From: Hypomyces perniciosus
Taxonomy: Eukaryota > Ascomycota > Sordariomycetes > Hypocreales > Hypocreaceae
Length of the DNA: 64,000 nt
Direction of reading: 5' to 3'
Assembly: GCA_008477525.1 (NCBI GenBank)
Contig: SPDT01000009.1
Span: 1,054,001-1,118,000 of the forward strand
Both the position numbers and the translations under genes were made by a program. Each line of letters opens with the position of its first letter. The first letter of the stretch is position 1. Below the pieces are notes generated by a model. That model searched no databases. It was not told the origin of the DNA and saw only the letters and a program-made list of their open reading frames with translations. Positions 44,901-54,913 of the stretch are shown here, piece after piece.

Positions 44901-45239
44901 TTTTCCACAGAGACACCAATGGAGGATTTTAACATATCACTTATACTCATATAACCAGTGACAAGATGCGGTGAAATAACTGGGCTTGGCCAGTTTCTAG
45001 CGCGGGGTCGGTGTTGTCAGATTATTACAAGATGTCATTACGAGATATCATCCTCTACTTTTTCTGAGAGAGTGCATGTTTGATCCACGGCGTGAGTCAC
45101 TATAAACACAGCCACGCAGCATTTCTTTCGAATGCACGTCGAAGATTACCACATGCTGTTATATATAAAATGTTTAGGCTGCTTGCCAGTTCCTCGATCC
45201 TAAAACTGCCACCAAATCTCGGCAACGACCCCACCACCA
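44901..45239. other. Short intergenic gap
   Basis: About 340 bases; nothing recognised. Confidence 0.35.
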
Positions 45240-45996
45240 TTGGACTTAAGCATAATGATCCCGATTTCTGAAGTCATCCAAAAGCTGGATGTTGTCTCAA
45301 CCATAGCCCTTCTTTTCCTCTTTGCATCCTTCATCGCCCACTACGGTCAGACGAAATACGACAAGTCAACCCTGCTACGAAAGACTCCTATTAGACATAT
45401 CGTTATCGCCCTTATATTTATATCGTATGTGGCTGTCCAACCGTTGTACCAGGCCAGCAAAAGTGAAGTGTACACCTCAGCAATTGTAGCTGATAGTGCA
45501 GGTTATATTGCATTTGACAGTTGCGGAAGCGAATACTGTTGCTATACAGATCAATGAATCTGGCCACTTTCTAGATGATGCTGTTCACATAGCACTTGCT
45601 GCTCTGATCTGGTTCGCAGTGGGACTTTAGAAAGTATTCTTTGTTGTTGAAGTGCTAGGCCTCTCTCTGATCACACTCTGTTGTGCGTTACTACTACTGG
45701 CCATCAACGCGCTTAACTACAATGCTGCGATGGAGCAAACGGCACAGTTGGCTGCTCAATCTCCTCGACTCATGCTACTGTTGTATCTGATGGTAGACTG
45801 TGGCTGCCAATGGCGCCAAAGCATGAACAGCCTCAAGGGTGAAGCCAGGTCGCTTCTGAATAGTGCCAGCAGTGCAGCCCCGTATGGCCAGACTACCTAT
45901 CGTACAGAGCCTCTCATAGAGCATTCGGGACGTGAGAGCGACTCTTCTTGCTCGCGTCGGCGGACCTGTCGAGACTCCAGACAGTTACGCATGTAG
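45240..45996 (+). pseudogene. Multi-pass membrane protein, probably broken
   Basis: The first frame (45240-45557) has two hydrophobic helices (VVSTIALLFLFASFIAHYG and HIVIALIFISYVAVQPLY). In a second frame from about 45550, INESGHFLDDAVHIALAALIWFAVGL is followed by an in-frame TAG and then VEVLGLSLITLCCALLLLAINALNY and MLLLYLMVD. Together they look like one hydrophobic protein, but the frame change and TAG mean either unresolved introns or a pseudogene. Not assigned to a family. It lies at the right end of the gene island next to the A/T-rich block. Confidence 0.4.
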
Positions 45997-46283
45997 GTGA
46001 CAACCAGCGCTGCTACCCAATCAAAGTCATCAAACAAAGCTATCAAAGCAACACTCAAATCGAGGCTATCCTAATGAGCCAAACAGTCAAATGCATAAGG
46101 CCTTGGATTTGATAGATTTGATCAAATCTAGGGTAAGATTTTCCTCTCAGATTAATATTTTTTCCTAATAGGTTATTCCATTAAAATAAGGACTAGCTTA
46201 GCTGTTAGTAATAATCCTATATAATTGCATGTAATTGACTGATCCCTGATCCTACCCTTCAACAGTATAGCGACTTTAATACA

Positions 46284-47600
46284 ATGAGTCTTACTGATTT
46301 TGGCACTTCCCGCCCTCCCAGTAGAGCAGTATAGCGTGCAGCTATATCAGAAAATGCATCGGCATTATCTAGCGACTGCCCCGGCCCTAATAATATAGCG
46401 AACCTTCTATCTGCAATATAGCGCGGCCGAAGCTTTCTCTAAGGAAATAATCTTAAAAAAGGGCGCAAGAGGCTATATAAGCTGGATTTGCAATAAAGAG
46501 ATATTCGTTTGCGAGATCCTTTTTGATAACAGGCTTAGCGAGTTATTCTGGATTTACTGACGATATAATAAGAAAGGGAACCTTTAAAAGCCCTATTAAA
46601 CTGCTGCAATAACCTCCGCGGGAGACTACCTTTAAAAATAATTTAAAATATATAAACTAAGTGATGCCGGCTTATTAATCAGCTTTAAATCTAAGGATCT
46701 AGCTCCTCCTTTTAAGCAATCTTAATATAATAACGCAATTATCCCTTAAATAAAAATATAAAAGATTTATAAGCTTTGCGTTAACTTTATTGTTAATACA
46801 AATAAATTTTTTTTAATTTTCAGTAATAACTTTTTCTAAGATATTGTTAGAGAACTTAATCTAGAGATCTTTAATTAAGTTATTTAAAATAAAGGAAGCT
46901 ACTATAATTAGCTTAATATAGTTTTTAATATAAAGATACTAGATATTCAAAATAGGCTTTTTAACTCCTTAATAAATATTTATTTTAGCTTTAATCTTTA
47001 GACTTCGCCGAATAAATCCTTAATAATAGCTATTACTGCCTACTTTTTTAATTAATACAGCTACTATTTATAATACCTTTTTGCTTTATAAAAACAGTCT
47101 AGTATTTATATAGGTAAAAATCTTACTAAAGGTCTTTAAAATATTATATAGGAATAGGAAATCTAAAACCGGATTAAGACTATTACAGCAGATAATATTT
47201 ATATTAAATATTTTTTCTATAGCTTAAATTTATTTATAACTGCATTTCATATATTAAATTAAGAAATATAATGCTATAGTTATATCTTTAACCTTATTGC
47301 GCGTACTTTTCTATATAGCGAGGATAGTAAATCCTTTAAAAAAAAGGTATATTTTTTACCTTTATATATAAAGCTTAATAATACACTTTATTATTAAAGG
47401 ACAAAAGGATTTATTGGCTGACTTTATAATGTTATTAAGTCTATTAAAAGCTTTATACTATATAGCGAGCGATTGAAAAAGGCTAATAATAATAATAATC
47501 TATTATTTTATAATATATTAATTAAAAAGCGTAAATTGATTGCTATTATAGTATTAAACCTACCCTCCAATAACCTATTAATATTATATATATCCTGATA
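46284..47600 (+). pseudogene. RIP-degraded hAT transposase relic
   Basis: Although full of TAG/TAA stops, one frame still reads as hAT transposase. YFSFNL-stop-TSPNKSLIIAITAYFFN matches the IHxSFDLWTSPNxxAIIAIxAYF block; IKTITADNIYI matches IGYFTADNAxNN; FNLIARTFLYSEDSKSF matches the INLAARAFLFGEDxEAF helix; and YYQRTKGFIG-LYNVIKSI matches [17 protein letters not shown]. Stops sit where Trp, Arg or Gln codons are expected, the signature of C:G to T:A mutation. It is clearly older than, and different from, the intact hAT at 1.9-5.3 kb. Confidence 0.72.
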
Positions 47601-49551
47601 TAATAACTTAATCCTATATATTTAAATTATATTTTTATAGCTTTTTACTTTATTCAAAGTATAATAAAAATATAACTTTAATTTATTATTTTATATACTA
47701 TAATAATTTATACTTTTCTATTATAACTATATTATTACTTTTAGCTTTTAACTTTATTTAAAAAAATTAAAAAGAATTACTAATAGTTTAATTATAATAT
47801 TATAAAAAGCTTTATGTTTTATAGGAAATTTATTAATCATTAATTATAATAAAACCTTAAACCTAAAAGCTTACATTTTTATAATACAGAATATACTTTA
47901 ATTCAATTGTTTAGCCTATATTTAATTTAAAAGTATTACAATAAAAATAAAAAGTATAAAACAGGATTTTAATTAAAAAGTATAATATATTAAATACTTT
48001 TATAATTAACTTTATATTTATATTATTTTAATAGCTTATATTATACTTATAATTTAACTTTATAACTTTAAATATCAGAATTTAAATAATTCTTTAATAT
48101 TCTTTTTAATTACTTTTAAAAGTAAAAATATAATATTAATATAACTTTCAAATAACAAAAGTTTAAAAATATGATTTTTATTAAAGATTTAAAGTTTATT
48201 TAATATAAATTTTAAAGTTAAAGTAATATAATAAATTTAAAATAAAAGTAAGAATAAAAATATTAATTAAAAATAAAAAATAAATTAATAAAAATATAAA
48301 GATTTATATATATATATTATATATATATAAGTAAGTACTGCTATTTATATAGATAGAAATTGCTATTTATATAGATAGTCTAAGCGCTGCCCGCGAAAAT
48401 CTCCCTAGCTTTTAATTCTTCACATTTTTAATAATACATTTAACTATAATAACAACACTAATCCAATACTATCAGTGCCCTTTACTATAATAAATATCCC
48501 TGTTAACCCTTTATTAACTTAATTTAAAGATATATCTAGCTTTAACTTTATTAATTATACAGATCCTAATAGTAAAAGTCCTAAGCAGCTATAGTTACCT
48601 TTAAAACTATTAGATTTACCTAAACTTAACTACAAAATCCCACCTTTACTACTATTACTGCTATTTAATTTTATTAATAACCTAATGCTTTTCTAATAAG
48701 AATTTTTCTTTTATAATAATATAGCTATTACTATTAAAAATAACTGTTTGCTTTATAAAGTTAATAGAATGATAATTAAAATATATTATATCTTTTATTA
48801 TAATTAATTTAAAAAGGTAACTTTTATAAATACTAGTATATAAAAGCTATTAATATAAAATATTAACTGCCCTTTTTATAATTATACCTAGTCTTTTAAC
48901 CCTTTTATATATTATTTATTATTAGCGGATTTAAAACTAACTTCTATTTAAGTATAATTTCTTTAAATATAAAGCTTTTCCTGCTTTTAAAATAATCAAT
49001 ATTATAAAAGATTTAAATCCTGCTAATTACAGTTTTTTTATTAAAAGGATATCTATAATAATAAATAAAGAATCTATAAAGAAGGTTCAAAGGGCTTTAT
49101 AGTAATTTAAATATAAATTAAATATATTTAAAATAGTAATCTCTATTACTATATTAAAATTAGTTTTAATAGTGAGGTTAAAGGTATATTCTAGATATAT
49201 TTATAGTCTAAAATAATATAAAAACAGTTTTTAAAATTATTAAAACTTAATAATATATATAAAATAAATAGATTTAATATATATTTAGTTTAAATAAATA
49301 GTATTATTAATTAAAAGTCTATTATTAATTTTACTTTTAACTTTATTAATATAAGAAAAAAGATAGTTTTTTATAACTTTATAAGCAATTTAATTCCCTT
49401 TACACTTTAATTAGCGCTTTAGCTTTAATTATCACTATTATAAATACAGAGTAGGCACTTAAATACGCGCTTAAGTGCATTTTTCTAGATATATAATAGC
49501 AGCTTTATATATACTATATTAACATTAATATTTAAATTAAAATTAAATTAT
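47601..49551. other. A/T-saturated block next to the right arm
   Basis: About 2 kb of near-pure A/T with scattered gag-like or transposase-like fragments that I cannot name. Composition changes sharply to normal at about 49,560, where the right arm begins. Likely RIP-degraded repeats. Confidence 0.6.
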
Positions 49552-49573
49552 AGTAAAAGTTTAGACGGCTTGT

Positions 49574-49828
49574 TTGCATCCGGAAATTGTGGTCTTGGCC
49601 CACTACATTTGGCAGTTGCCTCATCGGGAAATTTTCGGCTTCTCCATCCCTCGCTGCTTTTGTGTCGGCCATAAAAAGGCCCGCCCTCCCCTCTCTCGCC
49701 ATGTACCTCTCATGTCACTGTTTCCTCCCTTTTGTTCCCGCTCCCACGTGATTAACCTAACTACACGTCTTGCAACTTCATTATGGGTTTTTACAACAGA
49801 CAAGAAACATCATTACACCTGCACTTGA
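49574..49828 (+). CDS. Short ORF at inner end of the right arm (84 aa)
   Basis: Counterpart of 32201-32458, with the same start context and stop, roughly 85% identical residues and one codon shorter. No family recognised; coding status unproven. Confidence 0.3.
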   Translation: MHPEIVVLAHYIWQLPHREIFGFSIPRCFCVGHKKARPPLSRHVPLMSLFPPFCSRSHVINLTTRLATSLWVFTTDKKHHYTCT

Positions 49829-50222
49829 TCCAGCGCTTTAACCGTGTCCTCTTTACCATGACAGTACCCTGAAATTGGTGTACGTCCCGGACACTTACTT
49901 GATCTCATAAGACCAACTCTCCCCCATCGACCTTTATCCACGTCTTGTCATAAGCGGAAAGACCGCAGCTGATGGGGTGGATGGCCCTCGACGACTTATT
50001 CAAAATTACCCAGAAAGGCAAAATTTTATCACAAGGAATGTCCATGTACGGAAAAAAATGGATGGACACGGACGCTGGCATCATGCAGTGGCGTTGACGT
50101 CGTATCTGCCTTCCTGTCACAACACTTGATGCTCCACCAAGTTCTCAGCAGGTCTCCGTGGTGTGAATTTGACTTACAGAGGGGAATGAGGGCGAGGCAG
50201 TGCCCGTTGTGGGAAATTAACA

Positions 50223-50528
50223 TTGTCACAAATGGAGCGGCACTCTAGCTTACGGACACTCCGAGTGTCCATCCTGGAAGGCAATCAACCACTTGATGCG
50301 GACTTGACGTCCCCATGCCCAACAATTGGCCAGACCCAACTCACCATTTCCCTATTTGTCTCAGGGGAAACACACAAACCTCCCTTTGCGCTATTTTCCT
50401 TGGGCCCATGGATCTTAGTCCGCGCTGATTCAACCAATGAATGGCGTAACCCTCAACCTGCCCGATATCGAATGCATGGCCACGCTGAAGGCGATTCCGA
50501 TTACGCAAAGAATGGAGCATCATCCTGA
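50223..50528 (+). CDS. Short ORF conserved in both arms (101 aa), right copy
   Basis: Counterpart of 31501-31806, with identical length and boundaries. See that entry for the visible features. Confidence 0.4.
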   Translation: MSQMERHSSLRTLRVSILEGNQPLDADLTSPCPTIGQTQLTISLFVSGETHKPPFALFSLGPWILVRADSTNEWRNPQPARYRMHGHAEGDSDYAKNGASS

Positions 50529-51566
50529 CCGTTATGCAGCCTCTAGCTCAAGCCATTCATCTAGCATCATGAGATGACCAAGGACAGGGCGATGATAGGT
50601 GAAGTCCTGCCCGAACAGAGCATGAGCCCGGAGTAGCCGGCGTTGGGCCCTGAGGTCATGGTCATCAGCTCCGCCCTCCGCCCTCCGCCCATTAGTTCAC
50701 AAGACATGGACTTGGCCTCGCAAAAATGGAAGGAGCGTGGGGGGCCCGCATCAACTCCTGAATCCTGCTGGCCATGGCAACTTTGCAGCACCTCACGCCT
50801 AAGACACAAGAACGTATATCGAGGGGTTAAGGGGCGAAACAATACCATGCCGATCTCCGTCGTTTGCAGGCTGGCAACTATCTACGCGATTATCTATCAT
50901 AATCCTTCCATCACAGATCGTCAGCTTGAGCGGATGTACATCTTCGGACCGTTGACCTGGCGGAAAGGAGGTGTGATGCTAGTACAGACCCCTCGGTGTG
51001 AGAATGGCCAAGTCGGGCCTTCTATGGATAAGCCCACCGCATGCGACATCATGTATTGGTCTATTACGAAGACGCTGTGAGGTGCTCGGTCCAGGGGTTT
51101 TGGGCCAACAGCATGAATGTGTATCCATGTTCTAAGGGTTGGCCAATGGTGATCTGAGCAACTCAGCGTTTCCAAACAGACCCGCTTAAGTTGCTCGGCC
51201 TGAAGCTCTCGTTTCACCGGTTCGGCCTGGCCGTGTAGCTGCAAGCTCCGCCACGCTGAGACCGGGTTCTACGTCTTGATCTAAATTTGAGACCAAATGG
51301 AACGCGCAAGTGGTCGTAGCCGCAATGAAATGAAAGAGAAATCATCACAGGTATCTGTGTAGGACGGAAGAGCGGAGGGGTGAGCAGCTTTCTCCTCTCG
51401 GCCGGGGACTTTCAGAGGAGACTTGGCAATGTTGACGTCTGTTCACAGCCCCGCTGGCAACTCCGAGAGGAGAGGTCGACTCTTGGATAAATAGGAAGAG
51501 CTATCTCCCATTTCTTCTTTTCCATATTCGATAATAATATACTCAATATTCCTGCCTTTATCCACC

Positions 51567-53064
51567 ATGGCTGCCCCCCTTAGATTCAAAACATATATTC
51601 CTAAGTCACAAAGGCCGCTCAAGCTAAAACAAACGGCTCCTGCACCAAAGACGCATGAACAGGATCTCACATCATTGGAAGCTTGCAGTAACAACCTGTC
51701 TTCTCAATATATTATGGAAGACTTCAGTCTTGATTACCCAGATGGCATGCCATCCTTCTTTCACTCCATGGACCAGTGCTCCGGTTCCAATACGGATGGC
51801 GAGGTAGCCCAAGACCTTGCGGGCGATTTATCCATTCCTGCCAACCAGTTAGCCTTGCCCGTTGAACCAATCCTACACGGTGACCAGAATCAAGGTAGCT
51901 ATTTCCTACTACACTTGTATGATAGGGGAGACTGACAAGATCATAGATGAAGAAATGAGGGACAGAAAGGCTGACAAAATGTCCCCAATGCTAATTGACC
52001 CAACCCCTGCCACAACAACTTTTGGTTCTACCACAGGGCAGCAGGTTGCCGATAACGTTGCGGAGCAAACAGTATTCATTGAGTCTGGAGCTGCCACCGT
52101 CATGCAATCGCCAGACCAATCAACTCATGGCATTGACTTGTGTGGAGTTCATCGTGATGCCTTGCTTTGCCCGCCAGCTTCAAGCACACCCGCTTCTGCC
52201 GTCACAATTCCTGGGAGTCCCTCTCCAGAGGACCGTCCTGGTGATGATAAGGGTTTTCAACGCCAAGGCTTTGCAATTATTTCCGAGCAGACGAAGCGAC
52301 TACTGAGTGATGGCCAGGATGACGACGACGTCAATAATCAAGCGGAAGTGAAACGACCGAGATTATCTTCCACTGCTGGATGTGGCGCCTTGCTGCACCA
52401 GCCAGGCACCCGCAATGTTGCCTCAACACCAGCTGACAATGTGGATGTGGCTTACGATGATTCTCGTCATCACCTATCGTCAACCCGCCACAACCGTGAC
52501 GGCAGCAACGGCACTTGTGGCGAAATTAGCTTGGCCGTGGATGCACATTCCCACTGTCCCAAACGTATCCATTCAGCGATGGATCAAAATGGCGGCCCCA
52601 TTAATCCTCCAACAGTCCAAGCCAGTCAATGCGGGTCATGCTCAATTTTTCGTTCAGCCCTCCTCGAAGCCCTGTACTTGTTGCAAAGTCCACCGTCCGA
52701 GGACAATACATGTCACACCCAACCTGAACACAACATCTTGAAATGGCGTTATGATCTGCGCAGACGACCTACAACTCCTCAGGGTGGTTGCAAAGAGGCT
52801 TCAAACAAAGACTCTCTAAGTTGTATGGATCAGCAATTCAGTCAGACTGATGACCATACGATCTCTAACATTGATGAAATTGATGATTCCCTAAGCACCA
52901 ACGGCGGAAGCGGGAATGTGTCAGGCCAACGACGCCCATGGACCCCACTAGAAAAACGCCGGTTAAGAGCATGGAAGATGGAGGATAAGCCAGAATCATG
53001 GATTGCCTCGAAGCTTGATCGGACGGCGTCAGCAGTCAAGCAACAATGGCGGAAAATGAACTGA
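51567..53064 (+). CDS. SANT/Myb-like DNA-binding protein, right-arm copy, 481 aa
   Basis: Exon 1 51567-51894, 52-base intron, exon 2 51947-53064; 481 residues, in phase. Same architecture as the left-arm gene: basic N-terminus, acidic/Ser-rich disordered middle, a conserved CGSCSIFRSALLEALYLLQ helix, and a C-terminal SANT/Myb repeat (RRPWTPLEKRRLRAWKMEDK..WIASKLDRTASAVKQQWRKM). Compared with its twin, length differences are multiples of three and the SANT repeat is the best kept part. An open antisense frame (53036-53383) lies downstream, also open in the left arm. Cellular target unknown. Confidence 0.72.
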
Positions 53065-54077
53065 GAGTAGTGGCTCGAGCAAGGCGATGAATTGCATAGC
53101 TAGTCAAAAAGGACCGTACAAACGACAATATGACCCCTGTCTCAGACTGTTTAGATACTCGCAAAGGTGCCTTTAGATGTATTAACGACCTTCGGCCGTC
53201 AAGCCTAGCGATGCTGCTGAGGACAGCATAAAGCACATTCATCAGCTTCCATTCAGGGTGACCATTGTGAAAAAGGGAGAGGGGTGGGGGGAGGTGGATG
53301 ATAATGATGATGAAGGTATTCCGGAATGCAAGCGCCGCAAGGTCAGGGCCACCATGTGCGAAAAGCATAACACACAGTGCCATTCGCCACCCTGCATAAC
53401 ATTTAAGACCTCAAGCTGGCGCTGCTAGGTATAAGAGAAGGCCAGGAGAGATTAACTCTCCACTTCAGATATACAGGCATACTGTCAGTGCCAGCCATAA
53501 CAAATGGCCCTTTCTTAATGCAGTGCTCTAGTGCGTTTAAGAGGGCGGTATAGCAGTGTTTACAGTTTAGATAGGGGATTTAAGGCGCTTTAAGATACAA
53601 TGTGGAATAGTGGGGATAGCCGGAGGACAAGGGTGATGAGGGTGATATCAACGAGGTGGAATGCTTGCTTGCAACTTGGGGAATAGGCCTGTTTCTCTCG
53701 AAGCGGTCCATTGATAGCACTACTAGCTAATGAATATTATAATGGATAAGCAGATGCTTGGACAGTCTATTAGGCGATGAAACTGCACTTATCAACGAGC
53801 ACGGCAGCGACACTCTCTGGCTCATCTTGAAACAATTATCGTCAAAACTCTTGGCGACGCTTGCTTGTTTCATTTTCTTCGTCGCCATATTTGAGCACCC
53901 AAAGATATCAGGGACCTTGTGTCAAGGGCGGCTTAGACCAGCAGCGATAATCAAGTCGCCACGGCTTTTATTCAGGGGACGTTCCTAACAAACTCCTTAA
54001 CATGTGCATCGCCAATCGCTGCAAGGGAATAGTGAGCGCTCAGTTCGCAGCATAGACAAAGAGCTGTCTGATAGCAA

Positions 54078-54526
54078 TTGCTTGTTGTTTGTTTGTTTTA
54101 CTATTAACGACCACTATACAACTAAGTACAAGATCCATATCTGAGCAATATGTCCGTAGGAGCCAGTCAAGGTCTTTATCCTATCCGTAGATAAAATATT
54201 CTGTCACCTCCACGTGGCCCTGCAAACTCAAGACCGGCCTAGCTGGCCAGCAAGTTGCCAGAAAATAACTGGTGTTGGCCTTATAGCCGTTCGCTACGTT
54301 TCGCTGGACAACGGAAATGGTTCGAGGCCTAAGGCCTCAGGATTCAGGCACCGGGATGAAAATCCCTCCTTGCAGAGGGGAAAAACCTGGGTGTTGGCTG
54401 CTGGACCCTCTATGGGGTCTGGCAAGTAGTTAGGGTAGGCTGAGGCTTGCGAGACGATGTGTTGGCTGTGCCCTACTAACAAGCCATAACAGCTCCTAGC
54501 GCGGGAAAATTTTTAAGGGGGAGTTG
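54078..54526 (-). mobile_element. SINE-like retroposon, copy 3 (449 bp, TSD TGATAGCAA)
   Basis: On the minus strand it runs from CACAACTCCCCC to a 3' tail AAACAAACAAACAACAAGCAA (seen on plus as TTGCTTGTTGTTTGTTTGTTTT). The 9-bp duplication TGATAGCAA lies at 54069-54077 and 54527-54535. The left arm has the uninterrupted site (TGAGAGCAACTG on its minus strand), so insertion happened after the arms formed. It lacks the hairpin array and part of the 5' half found in copy 2. Confidence 0.83.
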
Positions 54527-54913
54527 TGATAGCAACTGTTGCTGTGACAACGTGTGGACATTCATTGTACAGTGACCGCCTGCCATAAGCGTACCTGCAC
54601 AGTGTACTTCATACTCCGTACCTCCCTGCTTCTCACCGCCTACTGCATTTGAGCAACCCACTCTTATTCACCGCCTGCCATAAGCATATCGCACAGGGGA
54701 ACGCTCTCCGGGTGCCGGATCGCTGTCCAGAGCCTTGAGGAACGAAGGTGGGGGCTGGAAAAGTGGGGATGGCAGGAAGGGAGAAGTAGAGAATGAGATT
54801 GGGAGGAGGGCGAGACAAAGAATGGGAATGGGGAAAAACAGTCAGATGCCATTATTTTTATTTTTATTGTGGTGTATATTGCCGTAATGTACATGATATC
54901 TGATATGTGATGA

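Larger units (their letters stand above)
49552..54696 (+). repeat. Right arm of the large inverted duplication
   Basis: Inverted homologue of 27860-32480. It carries the 84-aa ORF, the 101-aa ORF, the SANT gene and the outer GGCAGGCGGT subunits in mirror order. It is longer because of a 449-bp retroposon (54078-54526) with its 9-bp target duplication. The outer homology stops at 54696, inside the subunit that continues in the left arm. Confidence 0.92.

Noticed and set aside
27855..54701. 5-bp target duplication GGAAC around the two arms
   Set aside because: GGAAC flanks both outer ends if the boundary is moved by one base, but the left arm's homology to its own tandem subunit shows the right end is truncated inside a repeat, so this is not a clean element terminus. 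Probably chance.
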